Part shown: positions 11,529-24,086 of the stretch, piece by piece
Layout: every line of letters begins with the position of its first letter
How positions within the stretch are numbered: the first letter of the stretch is position 1
NCBI GenBank assembly: GCA_905182985.1
Contig: CAJJDN010000010.1
Coordinates: forward strand, 471,838 to 535,837
Length of the DNA: 64,000 nucleotides
Source: Paramecium sonneborni
Lineage: Eukaryota; Ciliophora; Oligohymenophorea; Peniculida; Parameciidae
Direction of reading: 5' to 3'
The notes under the pieces: generated by a model
Seen by the model: the letters and a program-made list of their open reading frames with translations, nothing else
Database searches by the model: none
Told to the model about the DNA's origin: nothing
Position numbers and translations under genes: made by a program

Positions 11529-12048
11529 ATGCAATTATAACTAATAAATAGATAGCTTCCAACATCATTAAAAAAATCACTGAGATTATTAATCGTATCA
11601 ATTACATTGTCTTTATTGATATGTTTAGCAGAAGGAATAGCATTCACTCATATTAATTCTGAAATAAGTATTATATTTTCTTGATTTAGATAATTTATGT
11701 GGATTGATGTCAGCATATGTTATACAGGTAATCTCTTGTTTTATAGTTTTAATATCACTTTTGTTAAATCTATTTTCAATTTTTAAAATGTCTAAATCTT
11801 ACTTGCTAATTGGTTTAGTTTTAAGCATTATTTTTAAATTTATATCAATGATAATGATAAGAAATTCGATGAATTAAATATAGGGCGGATGCTATTTTTC
11901 AAGGTTTTAAATTACAAGCTTTTTGATAAGTGATTTATTTTGGATTGTACTTTTGCTGTTTTACTATAGCACAATATCTAATTTATATCAAAAGTTTCCA
12001 GAAATCTTTTTCTTAAGATTCAACTTTAGTACATTGTGGAAAAATTGA
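11529..12048 (+). CDS. Small four-helix membrane protein, unknown
   Basis: 165 aa after one 22-nt intron (11668-11689). Four hydrophobic segments: LRLLIVSITLSLLICLAEG, IQVISCFIVLISLLLNLFSI, YLLIGLVLSIIFKFISMIMI and SFLISDLFWIVLLLFYYST. The short polar loops and basic N-terminus (INRQLPTSLKKS) suggest an integral membrane protein of the endomembrane or plasma membrane. I do not recognise the family. The stop is TGA at 12046-12048. Confidence 0.6.
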
Positions 12049-12330
12049 TATTATTACATTTATCGATATCTTATAAAATGTTGATGTATTATATTATGTT
12101 TATAACAAATACTTATTAAAAATTAATAGATTAAATATAGAAGTATACTTATCTATAAATTTTAATAAAATATTCATATTTAATTTAAAAATTCTTATTT
12201 AATAGAATATTGCTTAGCTTTCATCTTGTCTTAATAAATCCATATAATGTAAATTATTATATTATAATATTTAATTTAATAATATAAATATATAAGGGTA
12301 ATAATATAAAATATATAAACTATTTAGTGT

Positions 12331-13176
12331 TCATACTTCACTAACATTTTATTTTTTATATATTTTTGCTGCTTATAAATAAATTTAGATTGATGAACTT
12401 AATAAACCTCCACAAGCAACTAGACCTCTATTGAATCTTGTATGTAACTAAAATAAGCAAATTTATTACAATTTTTTCAGGGATTTATGATTTTTGCATT
12501 GCACAAGCCATATCACCAATAATTCTTAAAATTAACAATACATATTAATATCTTTCTTTAGAAAACTACTTCAACTATGCAAGAAATTCACCATTAGTCA
12601 TTCCATTTTAGATTTAAGATTTCAATTCTTACTCTCTCGTTAATAAAGATTAAAATACCTTCTAAATGCTGTTCTTAACCTATTCAAATAATAAACAAGT
12701 TAAGTTATCAGTCCTAAAGTCCAAAATGTATGTGATACTATTTTTAATAATTTATGATTAAATTTTTTCTCAAAAAATCCCATTTAATGAATGACCATAA
12801 TATTTTCAAGTAAATGAAAAAAGAAATAAAATATATAAGTAGAATATGTAGACATTTCATTTACTGTATGTGGAATTTGATTGTATTTTTTTTTTGGATT
12901 TTGTAATTATTATTTCTCTAAAATATTTAGAATAGTTTAAAGACTCTTTCCAAGTCTGAATAATCGTCTACATATGTATATTTGTTCTATATTAAATTAT
13001 ATAAGTACAATATATAGAAAATTTGATTTCAGATTCTTCATTATTAAATCCTATAAGCATATAACTACGCAATAATTGCCAATTTTATAAAAATTTAAGT
13101 AATTTATCTCTATTTTCTTTAAATAATGTATTGGTTTACCTATTGATAACTAAAATTGAATAAAATTTTAAAGCAT
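12331..13176 (-). CDS. PEX11: Peroxisomal membrane biogenesis protein PEX11
   Basis: 251 aa, the family's usual size, after introns 13117-13139, 12987-13008, 12636-12658 and 12448-12469. N-terminus MLQNFIQFQLSIENRDKLLKFLQ matches the PEX11 amphipathic start (phosphorylated or membrane-bending in yeast and mammals); CRRLFRLGKSLQTIL is the conserved RKxFRLGK block; the C-terminal region carries IGDMACAMQKS and RFNRGLVACGGLLSSSIQIY, the typical membrane segment. PEX11 elongates and divides peroxisomes. An 18-nt GTAG...TAG stretch at about 13045 could be an additional intron without changing frame. Confidence 0.85.
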
Positions 13177-13256
13177 TTTTCTAAAAAATTATAATTATTT
13201 ATAATATAGATTTATAAACATATTGAGATAACACATCAATAATTTTTGATAGATTT

Positions 13257-13924
13257 TCATAGATTTAAAGTGAAATTATCAATTTTTGCTCTGGACTTGA
13301 ATTATTAGGCGAATTGATCTATCAATTTTTATGTTGCTTGTCTATATTTATTATATCTCTAAAGATAATTAATTAGATAATTTACTTTAATTTTTTCATT
13401 CTCAATATTGTGTAGATTTTATTTTCTTATTTAAGTTAAATCTTAAGATTTTTAATTGTTTTTCTCTAATTTGTCAGTTTTTTTTATTTAACATAAACTG
13501 AACATATTATTAGTTCTAGTAAAATGGGATTTAATTTGCCATTTATCTTTGTTTTCAATATTATCAGTAGTAGTCTTAAGTAATTCATTGCTCATTAAGT
13601 GGCTAGAAGTGAAATTTTTATTAGGAAGTTTTGGAGTGAAATATTAAAGTTAATAAGGAATATTTTTTAATCTCTTTGCTCTTAAACTTTCTTACATAGG
13701 AGTATAGAGTTAAAGTTATTTTGGATTGGTAACAGAAGTTAATGCATGTTTATGAAATCTATTTCCAAGTTATTAAGGTTTAGAGTTTATTGATATGATT
13801 CCTATAGATAGAAATAATTAATACTTGATCTTGAAGTAGTTGTTTAAGCATCTGATTCCCATTTGAGATTTCCTTCAACTTTTGGTAGAGTCAAAGCAAC
13901 TCTGACTAATCTTTCTGAATACAT
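13257..13924 (-). CDS. Uncharacterised basic protein
   Basis: 214 aa after one 23-nt intron (13802-13824). It starts MYSERLVRVALTLPKVEGN and is rich in Lys, Asn, Gln and Thr, with a probable helix at the C-terminus (NIENEKIKVNYLINYLQRY followed by NKYRQATQKLIDQFAQQF). No domain recognised. It lies 80 bp upstream of PEX11 in the same orientation. A second open frame near its 3' end looked like a frameshift but is a shadow. Confidence 0.6.
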
Positions 13925-14167
13925 TTAATATTTATAATTATTTATATAAATATAAAGTATTTAACCTATGAATTAGATTGATGAATTATTGATGTACTTA
14001 AAATGGTAAATAAATATATTTATTTAATATTGATTAATAAGGTCCTAATTTTATATTTCTTTTGAAAAACAAAAATTTTAATGGATGAATTATAAGTTAA
14101 TTTTTGATAAATTTGAAAGTGAATTCAATAAATAATAAACATAATTGAATTACCTTGATTTTTGATT

Positions 14168-16625
14168 ATGAATGCAAACTAATAATAATATATATTATAT
14201 TATGTAATATTATTGTTAACTGCATTCATTACCATACACATAGGTATGTTTGTAACATGATTGCACAAGAAAAGGTCCACTTTGTGATATGTGTACTGAT
14301 ACTCATGATACACATTTGATAAAAAATCTAGATGCTTATATTAATGAATAAATCAAATACCTGAATGCTGACTATTAAGTTAATATTTTGTAGAAACTTG
14401 AATAACTTAAAACATTTTTTCATAGCAAAATATCTTAATTATTAATTGATGTTAGTCAAATAGATGAGAATAGAAAAAAAGAATTGGTGAAGCAATTAAA
14501 ATCAGAGAAAATGAGTATTTAATAATTTCAATAAAAATTGATTGAATTAATTCAAAGAGATTAATTAAAGGATGGAGAATATTTAGAATCATTTTATGAA
14601 TAAATTGTTGATATAGAAAAATAATTGAAATAATAATTTTCACAATTACCAATTAAATAAGCTTAACCTTAATAAATAACATAAATAATATCATAGTCTT
14701 CAAACATTCTAAATTAATAATCTAATTTATCAATTGGCAGAGATCTATCTCCAGAATTAACTAATAGATCAAATAAATCAAATAAATCAAATAGATCAAA
14801 AGAACCTATATTTTAATAAAAATAGGCTAGTATTTCTCCTATAAGAAAGTAGCTCTTATAAAGAGACTTAATGCCTGTTGGTTCATTTAATAATTCAAAA
14901 TTAAAAAATTATTTTACAGAACAAGATTCTCAATAATCAGCTAGGAGTAAATAGGATACATAAAATTCTTTCAAAATTACAAAACCTTTTGACATAGATA
15001 AATCCTTTGAGAAAGGATAAAATCAGGAAAGTTATTAATCTAAATAAAAATCATAGAATTCTTCATTTGAAATATAACGACCAGTAGTACCATTTAAAGT
15101 TAATAATATGTAAACTCATTCTATAGATTTATTGCCAAAGTCTCCAGAATCAAAAACATTTGATAAATCTCCAAAGACTTTAAAGTCTCCATAATAACAA
15201 AGTGTTTTTAAATATATTTAATAGGAATAACCACATTAAACTGGTTATTTTGCAAGTCTAAAACCTTAAACATAAAATGATAATAAAAGTTTTTAAAAAG
15301 ATAATAATTCTATTCTATAATATTCTACTCAAAAAGATGAGAAAAAATAAAATTAAAATTTTATTGTTCCCAAAACAACAACAAGTGAAATACTTAATTA
15401 ATACTAAATTAATTATACTAATGAAGATAATAACTATTAAAATCAAAATTCAGTATTAAAAGACTATTAATAATCTTATGATGAACATTACTCTATTTCA
15501 AATCAACTTCTATTTGAACCTACAGAATAAAATAATATTTAATAATAAATTAGTATTAAATAATCTGTTTCATCATAGTCTAATTATTAACCACAATAAT
15601 TTAATGATAATAAATCTTAATTAGATTTATCATACATTAGTTCAAAGTAAATAAAATTAACACTTTAGGTCTACAGGCCCACCTTAAGTAAAACTTAATC
15701 TTAATTTACAGAATCCTTTATCAATAGAAAATGAATAAACATTAAAAGCACATGATAAAAGTGTTAAAGATCTTAAATTAATGGATGAGGATAAAATTAT
15801 ATCCTGTTCAAAAGATGGTTCAATTAAAATATGGGATAAGTAATATATTGAATTTTATAATTTAGGAGATCGAGATAATTGAAAATGACTCTTAAAGAAC
15901 ATTCAGATTAAGTATTATGTATTGCATTTTCAAAAAAAAGAATTTTAGCTAGTGGTTCTGTTGATAAAACTGTTCGAATTTGGAAACCCTGTCCTTTTTG
16001 GAAATAAGTACATATTTGTGAAGGACATGCAGATAGAATTAGATCATTAGAATTTGTTGGTAATTATTTAGCATCTGGCTCAGATGATACGTATGTTAAA
16101 TTATGGAATTATGATGGATAATTATAACATTCTTTTAAAACAAATGCTAGAGTAAGTGCTTTGGCAGCTGAACGAAATAATCTCGTTATTGCTACCGGAA
16201 AAAATCTCATTCTATATGATACTTAGACTAATAATAAAATATTAGAAGTGAGTGGTCATAAAAATTTAATATTATGTCTAGCTTTGTCTAGCAACAATTC
16301 TTAAAATAATGGAATTTTGATTAGTGGGTCAAAAGATAATTGTATAAAAATATGGTAGTATCCTAAATTTTAAGAGTTGAGGAGTCTTGAAGAAGATTAT
16401 TCTGTTCATTCTATTAGTTTTGATCCTGATTCTCAATATCTCTTTGCTGGACTTATGGGATTTGAACAAGAAGGAAAAATAACAATTTGGAAATTAGATA
16501 CATAACCATAAAAAGTTTAAGAGGTTACTATTAATCCTTATGGGTGCAATAAAGTTCTTTCGGATGGCAAATATTTATATAGTGCACATGAAAATAAAAG
16601 AATTGAATTCTATACTATTAATTGA
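14168..16625 (+). CDS. B-box zinc finger / coiled-coil / WD40-repeat protein
   Basis: 789 aa after introns 14204-14243 (40 nt), 15647-15668 and 15840-15865. At the N-terminus CLQHDCTRKGPLCDMC followed by HDTH fits the B-box spacing CxxH...C..C...H..H. It is followed by about 120 residues of coiled coil (NADYQVNILQKLEQLKTFF) as in TRIM proteins, then about 330 residues of Gln/Asn/Ser-rich low complexity including a short NRSNKSNKS tandem. Residues 500-789 hold WD repeats: HDKSVKDLKLMD, GSIKIWD, GSVDKTVRIWK, GSDDTYVKLWN, GSKDNCIKIW, GKITIWKLD. No RING precedes the B-box. Probably a scaffold or ubiquitin-pathway adaptor; no enzymatic motif seen. Confidence 0.82.
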
Positions 16626-17038
16626 ATATAAGAATTGTAAATAATTAGTAAAAAGATATTAATTATTTATGATAAAGACATAATTAATTTAAAAGAAAAT
16701 AAATAATATTTTGTTTATTCATAAATTCTTATGAAGATTGCGCACTATATAAAATAATAATTTAAAACGATATTTTCTGGAAAATATTATTATCAATTGA
16801 TTTTAATTAAATTCGTATCTTGAAATGGATGTCAATTTTAGATCAAAGTTCTAATTCAATAAATTAATAGATTATAATTGTATACCTTTTATATCTTTTT
16901 TATTATATTAATATACTATGATTTCGAAGATTCTTAGATTATTATATAAATATAAATAAACTAAATTTATCACAACAAAGTCATTTCAAAACATGTAATG
17001 ATAATTAGTAATGTAGATAGATGAATCAGATAAATTAA
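16626..17038. other. 413-bp AT-rich spacer
   Basis: Between two plus-strand genes. No frame with coding character and no repeat or RNA structure that I can support. Confidence 0.4.
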
Positions 17039-20000
17039 ATGAATTTTCTCCAGCCTTTCAATTATTGCATATATCCATATAGAAATCCTTATTATTATAA
17101 TTTGTATGCAGATAACATGCATGAATAGAATTCATCCACTGCAACATACAAATCAGAAGTGATATAATGGTATCTATTTTGTTGATTATATTTTGCAGGC
17201 TTACAACACTGGAATAATCTGAGTTGTATAAACTATTTTAGATAAAAGGATAAATAAAAACCTTTCCAATAATGAAAATGTTCATATATGACAAACTAAA
17301 TAATCCATCAAATTATGCATTACTTTAAAAGTTAATATTAAAATTATATTTAGAGCAACAATTAATTTAGAGTCAAAAATTGATGATTAGTTCATGGTGA
17401 ATTTCAAAGCACTCCATCCTAAAGCAGAAGTACATAAAAAGCATTATTAATTAAGGAATTATATTCTAAATTAAATATAGTTGATGATGAAAATTTTTTG
17501 GATACTATTTTTGTAGCCGAACCACATTTGGAAAATTTAAACTCTTTCCTAGATCTGTTGCATGATCTTTCTGATAAATATTTTCTATCAACATCTCCAA
17601 AACCTTAAATAGAAATAGCTGAAGATCCTTTCTGGTTTCATAAGAATAGTTTTCATAGTTGTGCTGTTTGGATCATTAAAGAATTTGAAAAAAATATTTC
17701 ATTTCATTTTAGTCTTCATAGAGAAAAAAAGAAAAAATAAAGACTTTTTAAAGAGCCTATCTATCAAAATACTTCTAATGAACTTAAAGAATTTTTTTTA
17801 TAGAATCTTGCTAATAATAAGGAAAAAGTAATTTAAAATTTTATGACTTTTAGTTAACCTTTTATTTTTAAGAAATCTATTCAGAAATTAAATAATAATC
17901 AGATCTCTTAGAAAATAAATTTTATGAAAACATATTCTCAGGTACTGCAATCAAATTAATGAAATCATAAGTTGAATTGTTGTTAAATTTTTAATAAAAA
18001 TGTCATACTGATACTAATATTATTAATTCAATGTTAATTTCATCAATGAACGATTTAGTAGATTAGAAAACCTACATTTTAAAAAAATTTTATAAAATAG
18101 TTTAACATTTATTTTAAGAACATTTAGAATAAGAATTATTTAAGACTGAAATGTAGGATAAAAAACTTAAAAAAGATAAAAAAAAGAAAAAGAAAAAATA
18201 CTAAAAAATACAAACATTTAAAGGACTTGATCCTATTGAACTAAATAAAAGATTATCGAGTAAAAATCTTCAAGAATCGAATATATTAAGATTTTCAAGA
18301 TCACATTCATAAAGTAATTTAGCTTATACTTATGTGACACCACCTAATACACCATCAACTTGGGAAACTAGCGATGATTAACAGTATTAATAATAATTAT
18401 TATTATAGGGAATGCATAAAGGCTTCAAATATATAATAATTGTACAAAAATTAATTTATTCAGAATCAAAGGATTTATTTAATTTAAGCTGAATAGTAAT
18501 CTATATCTGAATAGTTTATTGCACATTATGAAATTCCTACTAATGACGATTATGTTGATGTAGGATAAGCTATAACTATAAATATTTTAGAAATGGCAAA
18601 TAATTCATTAAATGATGAAAATTAATTTAGAGAGTAATTTTTGAAAGAGAAAAAAAGAATTAAAAAAAAATAAAAAGGATTTTAAAAATCTATTCCTGAA
18701 AGTAGAGATGAGCAATTATAATTATAATCACCTTAATCTGAAATTACTAGATTTTCAATAGAAACTTAAGCATAAACAATTAAAAGTCATTGTTCTAATA
18801 GAACATCTTCTACATCAGAAGAAGAAGAAGAAAAATAAAAATTAATTTAGATTAAAAATTAAATCAAAATTAAGAAAAATAATAATGAAAAATAAAATAA
18901 CCTTTTTAAATTAATAAATTCTTTGAAAATGAATTAGTTTGAGGATTAATAATTTTAATAAGACATTAATTCAGTTTCAAATGAAAGTGAATAGGTTTCT
19001 CAAAAACATTTGGAAGATGAAATAGATCTTAAAACATAGAAGAAAAATTAATAATTTTAAAAGAAAAAGAATGAAACAATATAATAAAATTTAGATAAAA
19101 ATTAGAAAGATTAATTAGAAAATGTTTAATAAAAGGGAAAATAAAAATTGATTGAATAAATCAATTTAGACATACTTGATTTTACAGATAATATAATGAA
19201 TGAATATGAAGATATGCTTCCATTCAGATTTTTATCTTTTGATAGAGTAAAATTAGTAATTTAGAAAGTATTTTTAGGAATTCCTGATGGAATGATAATG
19301 TAAAAAGTTAATTTTATTTTAGGCTTTTTGGATCTTGTTCTACAGGATTAGCTTTAATTGATTCAGATATTGATATTGGAATAAATGGTTTAGAAGTTTA
19401 TAATAGAAATATGTTAAAAAATCATTTTGATAATTTATTTTTTGAATTTTCAAGAAAAAAATGGGTCATCAAAGCCAAGTATTTAATTAAATTTAATTAT
19501 TTAGTCCAATATTTAATTCATCAGTTCCAATAATAAAGTTAGAATTAGATCCATAAATTAATGTATTTGATTATGAAGGAAGGAATTTAGATGAAAATTA
19601 GATTTAATAATGGAAAAAGCTGAAATAAAAATTAAAGAGTGGAATAAAAGTAGACATTTCATTTAATTTTAATGGAAATGGAATTTATTCTACTCATTTA
19701 GGTTCAATAACTACTGATTTAGTTAAAAGATGGATGGAAGAATATCCATCTCTCTAGTAGATTGTCCTTATTTTAAAATCTATGATAAAAAAATTAAAGC
19801 TCTCTGAATCATATACAGGTAATATTATAATTTAATTATATTCTTAGGAGGGTTATCCTCCTATTCATTAATAATAATGGTTTACTCTTATTTGAGAGAA
19901 AATAGAATTACATCTAATTAAATTGGTGAATAATTTATTGATTTAATAAACTTCTATGTAAATTACTTCGATTCTTCTTCTACTGGAATAGGCTTATTGT

Positions 20001-20304
20001 CAGATATCAATAATCCAAACTCTAGGTAATTTTTTTATTAATAAATAGTTACTTCTTCAATTTATAAGATTATTGTTTACCCATGTTACCAATTACGATA
20101 TTTAATCCTTACAATAGAAAATTACTTACTCATTCATGTGTGTAAATTAACAAAATTTTTGATTTCTTTAAAATAATTTTGAAGGAAGTTGATACTAAAA
20201 AAGAATTTTATTATAACTATGTTGTTTTAGGAAAGAAGAAACAATAGAAATTAAATAAATAATTATCAAATTTTATTGTTAGCATTTTAGAATAAATAAA
20301 ATGA
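17039..20304 (+). CDS. TRF4/PAPD-type non-canonical poly(A) polymerase with long N-terminal extension
   Basis: About 1,020 aa. The last third is a nucleotidyltransferase: FGSCSTGLALIDSDIDIGI supplies the GS motif and the two catalytic aspartates (DSDID); a third Asp lies in GIKVDISFN; GGLSSYSLIIMVYSYL is the strongly conserved central-domain motif of TRF4/PAPD5/PAPD7; then DYCLPMLPITIFNPYN (nucleotide recognition region). The first 650 residues are unrelated low complexity, Lys/Gln/Asn-rich with a poly-Lys run. Introns: 17170-17198, 17372-17390 (19 nt), 17853-17872, 18442-18463, 19300-19322, 19479-19504, 19819-19847, 20026-20048. Likely role: oligo-adenylation of nuclear RNAs for exosome decay or small-RNA processing. 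Confidence 0.8.
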
Positions 20305-20368
20305 GCTGAGTTGTATATAGATTATGTATTGCTTATACTAAATATAAATATATATATATATATTAATA

Positions 20369-22220
20369 ATGAATAGTGAAGATTTTTAAGTAAGTAAATA
20401 ATCATTGACATATCTGATTTATAGAGGGTAACCACAATTTTAAATGTTTCAGGAATTCAAAAAATTTATTTAAGAAGCTCCAGAAATATAACCTTAAATT
20501 ATCCATAGTTCTCAAAATTTAAATGAATAACATAATTTAGATCTTGCTCAAATAGATAAATTAAATAAATTTGTTTAAAGCAAAGGAGGCTTATATTAAG
20601 CAGAATCTTACGTTTAATACTTTGGAGATTTCGTTTCTCCTAATGTTCAAAGATTTTTTTAGATTTAATTGTTAAATCTAAGGATCCTAAAAACAATCAC
20701 CCCTAATAAAGAATTGTAAAATTTGCTCGCCTAGGCTAATACATTAAAAGTCTCACTTTCATTGTTATCAAATGAATAAGCTTTTACTGGATCACTATAA
20801 TTGACTAAATTATCGACAATAATATAATTTGAGAATAATTAGGCAAATTTATATAGTTAAGAAGGAATATACAAAATTGGCAATAATTATTAAGGCAAAT
20901 TTGGTACTCATGCTTTAGTGACTTGCAAAAATTAAGATAAGTTTTATTTGGCATTGTTATAATTAAAGGATAATAAAGTTAAAGAGAAATGGTTAGGCAA
21001 AACTATTTCTATCTATTAAAATTATGCTATTCAATTTGAAGGCTCAAAAGTAATTAAATATGTTGAACTAAATTAAGAAGATTTAGAACTTATTGATTAA
21101 TGGGAATCTTATCAAGGATTTGAAGATTGTCAAATTTCATTAAGAGAAATAATGAAATTGACTGATATTTGCTATAAATATTGTTCAATGAGAAAGTAAT
21201 TCAGAACTACAGAAGACAAGACTGAAAGACCTATTTTAACTTATTAAGTTACATTAACAAGATTAATTAATGCTATTTCATTTGCTGTAATGTTTTATAT
21301 CAGTGCTCAAGAAGCAAGAAAAGAATTTTTCTAAGATATTTTTATGAAAAAACCCAGAAGATAAGTAAGTAAGAAGTTTGTTGATTTTTTTTCTTTATAT
21401 ATCACTGAACATTGTGTTTATGTAGCAGAATAATTAAGAGATGTATTTGGTGGATTTGGATTTCTGAGAATTTCTGGGGTTCCTCAAATCTAAGAAAAAC
21501 TTATATGGTTATCTTCATTTTATAAGAATAACAGGATATAAAAATTAAATGATTATTTAAACGTCATTTTAGATATTGAGAAGGTATTTAATTAAATCTT
21601 ATTAATAAGAATAAATAAGTTGTGCTTTTTTATTTAGGATAATATTTTATGGGAGATCCAGTATCAATGTTAAGAGAGTTAGGACCCTTAACTTTAGGAA
21701 ATGTTAGTAATCCTTTTCATGTGTTTGGTTATCATGTTGCAAAAATTAAAGAGAAATTATTATAACAAGAGCATTTAAAATATTCATATTCAGCATATTA
21801 GTTTTCCTAATTAACTTTTGAATTATTTGCTTCTTAAAAGTTTTTCTCTTTACTCGCTTTTAGAAGATATAGGGCTTCTAATTTTATTTTAGATAGACTC
21901 TTACTTAATTAGAATTTCATCTCACTTTCTTTAATGGAAACCAATTTATCAAATATTAATTTTATTAAATAACAAATTGGATAAAATGCATAAGAGTTGT
22001 TGACAGTTTTAAATATATTGATTGATTCTTATGAGTTTGAACATTATGGAATTTTATTAGGTTAAACAGATTAAGAGAAGTTTTATGGAAAAGTAATATC
22101 GAAATCAATTTATATTAGTTAATTCATGCTAGCAAGAATGAAAATAATCGAAATATTGAATAAGTTGTCAATGAGATCAGAAAACCAGTTTTAGATTTAT
22201 TCAATAGATCAGGATTATGA
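20369..22220 (+). CDS. Acyl-CoA oxidase-like protein, catalytic Glu apparently lost
   Basis: 599 aa after two 26-nt introns (21584-21609, 22093-22118); family members are about 660 aa. Conserved acyl-CoA oxidase blocks: GKFGTHALV (usual GKTATHAVV), CYKYCSMRKQFRTTED then ILTYQVTLTRL (usual SMRRQF...ILEYQ), DVFGGFGFLRISGVPQI (usual CGGHGY..SGLP), and a C-terminal NEIRKPVLDLFNRSGL tail. The upstream TELGHGSN-type motif is not visible, and the segment that should hold the catalytic Glu (FEGEN-type) reads SFYKNNR. Peroxisomal fatty-acid oxidation origin is clear, but enzymatic activity is doubtful. The C-terminus SGL is not a canonical PTS1. Confidence 0.75.
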
Positions 22221-22297
22221 AAAGTATTATTAACATAATATTTTAAGTTATTTATATAAATAATAATTTTTTTATATTATGTACAAAATTCATTTTT

Positions 22298-22613
22298 TCA
22301 AGTAATTGCTACAAGTTTTTGATTTTAATCTACTTACCATATGTCAGGTTTTGAATTTTTATCAATTTCTCCAATTTTTAAAGATTTTAAAATATCATGT
22401 GCTTTATTAGAATGACCTTAATTATGAATATAATGAAGTACCAATATCTTTAAAGAATCTAGTAACATCTTTACCAGCCTTATTTATAATGACAGCTGGA
22501 CCCCCAGGATGAGAATCTAAAAATCCTTATGAATCATAGACTGAATCATTAATAACAATCCATCCATTTTGAGCATTTTGACCAACTTCTTACCATGTGA
22601 ATATCCGACTCAT
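22298..22613 (-). CDS. Small cytochrome b5-domain protein
   Basis: 96 aa after one 25-nt intron (22417-22441). It begins MSRIFTWQEVGQNAQNGWIVINDSVYD and contains the haem-binding HPGG (first axial His), AGKDVTRFFKDIGHSNKAHDIL where HS provides the second axial His, and SLKIGEID, the typical end of the b5 fold. No C-terminal membrane anchor, so a soluble b5. Electron donor in lipid or redox pathways by family. It is convergent with the acyl-CoA oxidase-like gene, stops 77 bp apart. Confidence 0.9.
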
Positions 22614-22713
22614 TTAATTTAATTATATGATATTTATTAATTAAGATTTCTTATATTATGGAATTCAAAAAATAAAACAAAAAGGTAATGGAATAAAATT
22701 AATTATAATAATA

Positions 22714-24061
22714 ATGGGAAATAGAGCTTTGTGTTAAGGTGATAGAACTGAATCAATGTTATAAGCAGAATAATAAATTCGATAAAGAAAAGTTACTCAA
22801 GTAAATGAGGCAGTTAAAATTGATTTAGAAAAAGATAATAAATAATCATTAATTACTACCTCTTATTAGAATGAATAATTGTAGAGATCATGTCTTAATG
22901 ATTGGTTAGAGACTCTGCATGAATCTGTATTGATAAGTCAAATAAATTTAAATTGTGATGCATCAACTAAATTTTTATCTGAGGTAGATGAAGAGGAAGA
23001 TATTGATCAAACTAAATTATCATTTATTGATTCTAAAGAAATTTAAGAATATAAAAAGAACTATCCATATTGTAATTCGAATTTAGATATGGTAATTATA
23101 AATTTCTACATCTTAAAGAAACATGAATTCAAGTAAACATAATTCATAATCAAGGCTTAAGTTATTGTAAGGGCCTCCTAAATAAAGAATAAGATGGTCT
23201 TGTTGGTAATTGATGGCTTATACTCCAAAGTTCCTTATTTGTTCAGATGGATTATCTTTTATAGATCAGGATTAAAAATATGCTAATGCAATAAGAAAAG
23301 ATATTCATAGAACGGTAACATCTAGTAATATTAAATATTTTGAAACTGGAGAAGGTTAATAAGATTTAGAGAAAGTTTTGTTAAAATTATCAAAGTTATT
23401 TCCAAAACTTGGGTATTGTTAAGGAATGAACTTTCTAGTTGGGTTCACCTTAATCATTAATAATAAATCAATTGATCAAAGCTTGTAATTTTTATCTTAA
23501 ATGATGATAAATCCAAAATTCATGCTTTACTATATTTATTCAGATGAAATGCCATTAGTCAAACTTTTAGAATTCATATGTATTAATGAAATCAAATTAA
23601 GAACTCCTGATTTATTCAATCACATTTTTAATAAGTTAGAAGTTAACAATGCTATCTGGATTACTAAATTAATTATGACTCTCTTTCTATATAATTTTCA
23701 TATAAATAATGTATGTAGATTTTGGGATTTTTTATTGACAAATTGTATTTTTGATATTTCAGCCATCATTTGCTCTTTAATTGATATTAATAGAAATCTA
23801 ATCTTAAAAATGGAAGATCTTCATTAATTTATACAGTGGTTTGATAATTTCTAATAAATAGAATTAGATTAATTCTAAATGGATTCACTAATTAAAAATT
23901 GCAATTAATTCAAATAGAAAAAAAACAAAATAAATTAATACGCTCTTCATTTTTGCATGTAACATACCATCAAGCATCCTTTACAATAATAAATAGCAGA
24001 AAATTATGAAAACTTAAATAAAATGAAAGAATTCCTTAAAAAGGATATTTTTAGTTGTTGA
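22714..24061 (+). CDS. TBC-domain Rab GTPase-activating protein, N-myristoylated
   Basis: About 432 aa after introns 23092-23118 (27 nt) and 23133-23154 (22 nt). Starts MGNRALCQGD, an N-myristoylation-type start. TBC domain: GPPKQRIRWSCWQLM (entry motif), AIRKDIHRTVTS where the Arg of IxxDxxR is the arginine finger, PKLGYCQGMNFLVGF with the glutamine finger of YCQGMN, and NNVCRFWDFLLTN. Both catalytic fingers are present, so active Rab-GAP function is likely. The 27-nt intron is a multiple of three without an in-frame TGA, so retention would add nine residues silently. Confidence 0.85.
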
Positions 24062-24086
24062 TAATATTAATAAAAACTAAATCAAA

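Noticed and set aside
13257..13330. Apparent 1-nt frameshift between the basic protein and PEX11
   Set aside because: A second coding-like frame (SPNNSSPEQK) overlaps the 3' end, but the first frame ends cleanly in TGA with a total divisible by three and PEX11 starts independently downstream.
20340..20362. TA microsatellite as a transposon or IES boundary
   Set aside because: A short AT run in an AT-rich spacer; no terminal inverted repeat or IES consensus could be paired.
23501..23827. Stand-alone 108-aa protein
   Set aside because: In the ciliate code the frame continues both ways; it is the middle of the TBC Rab-GAP.
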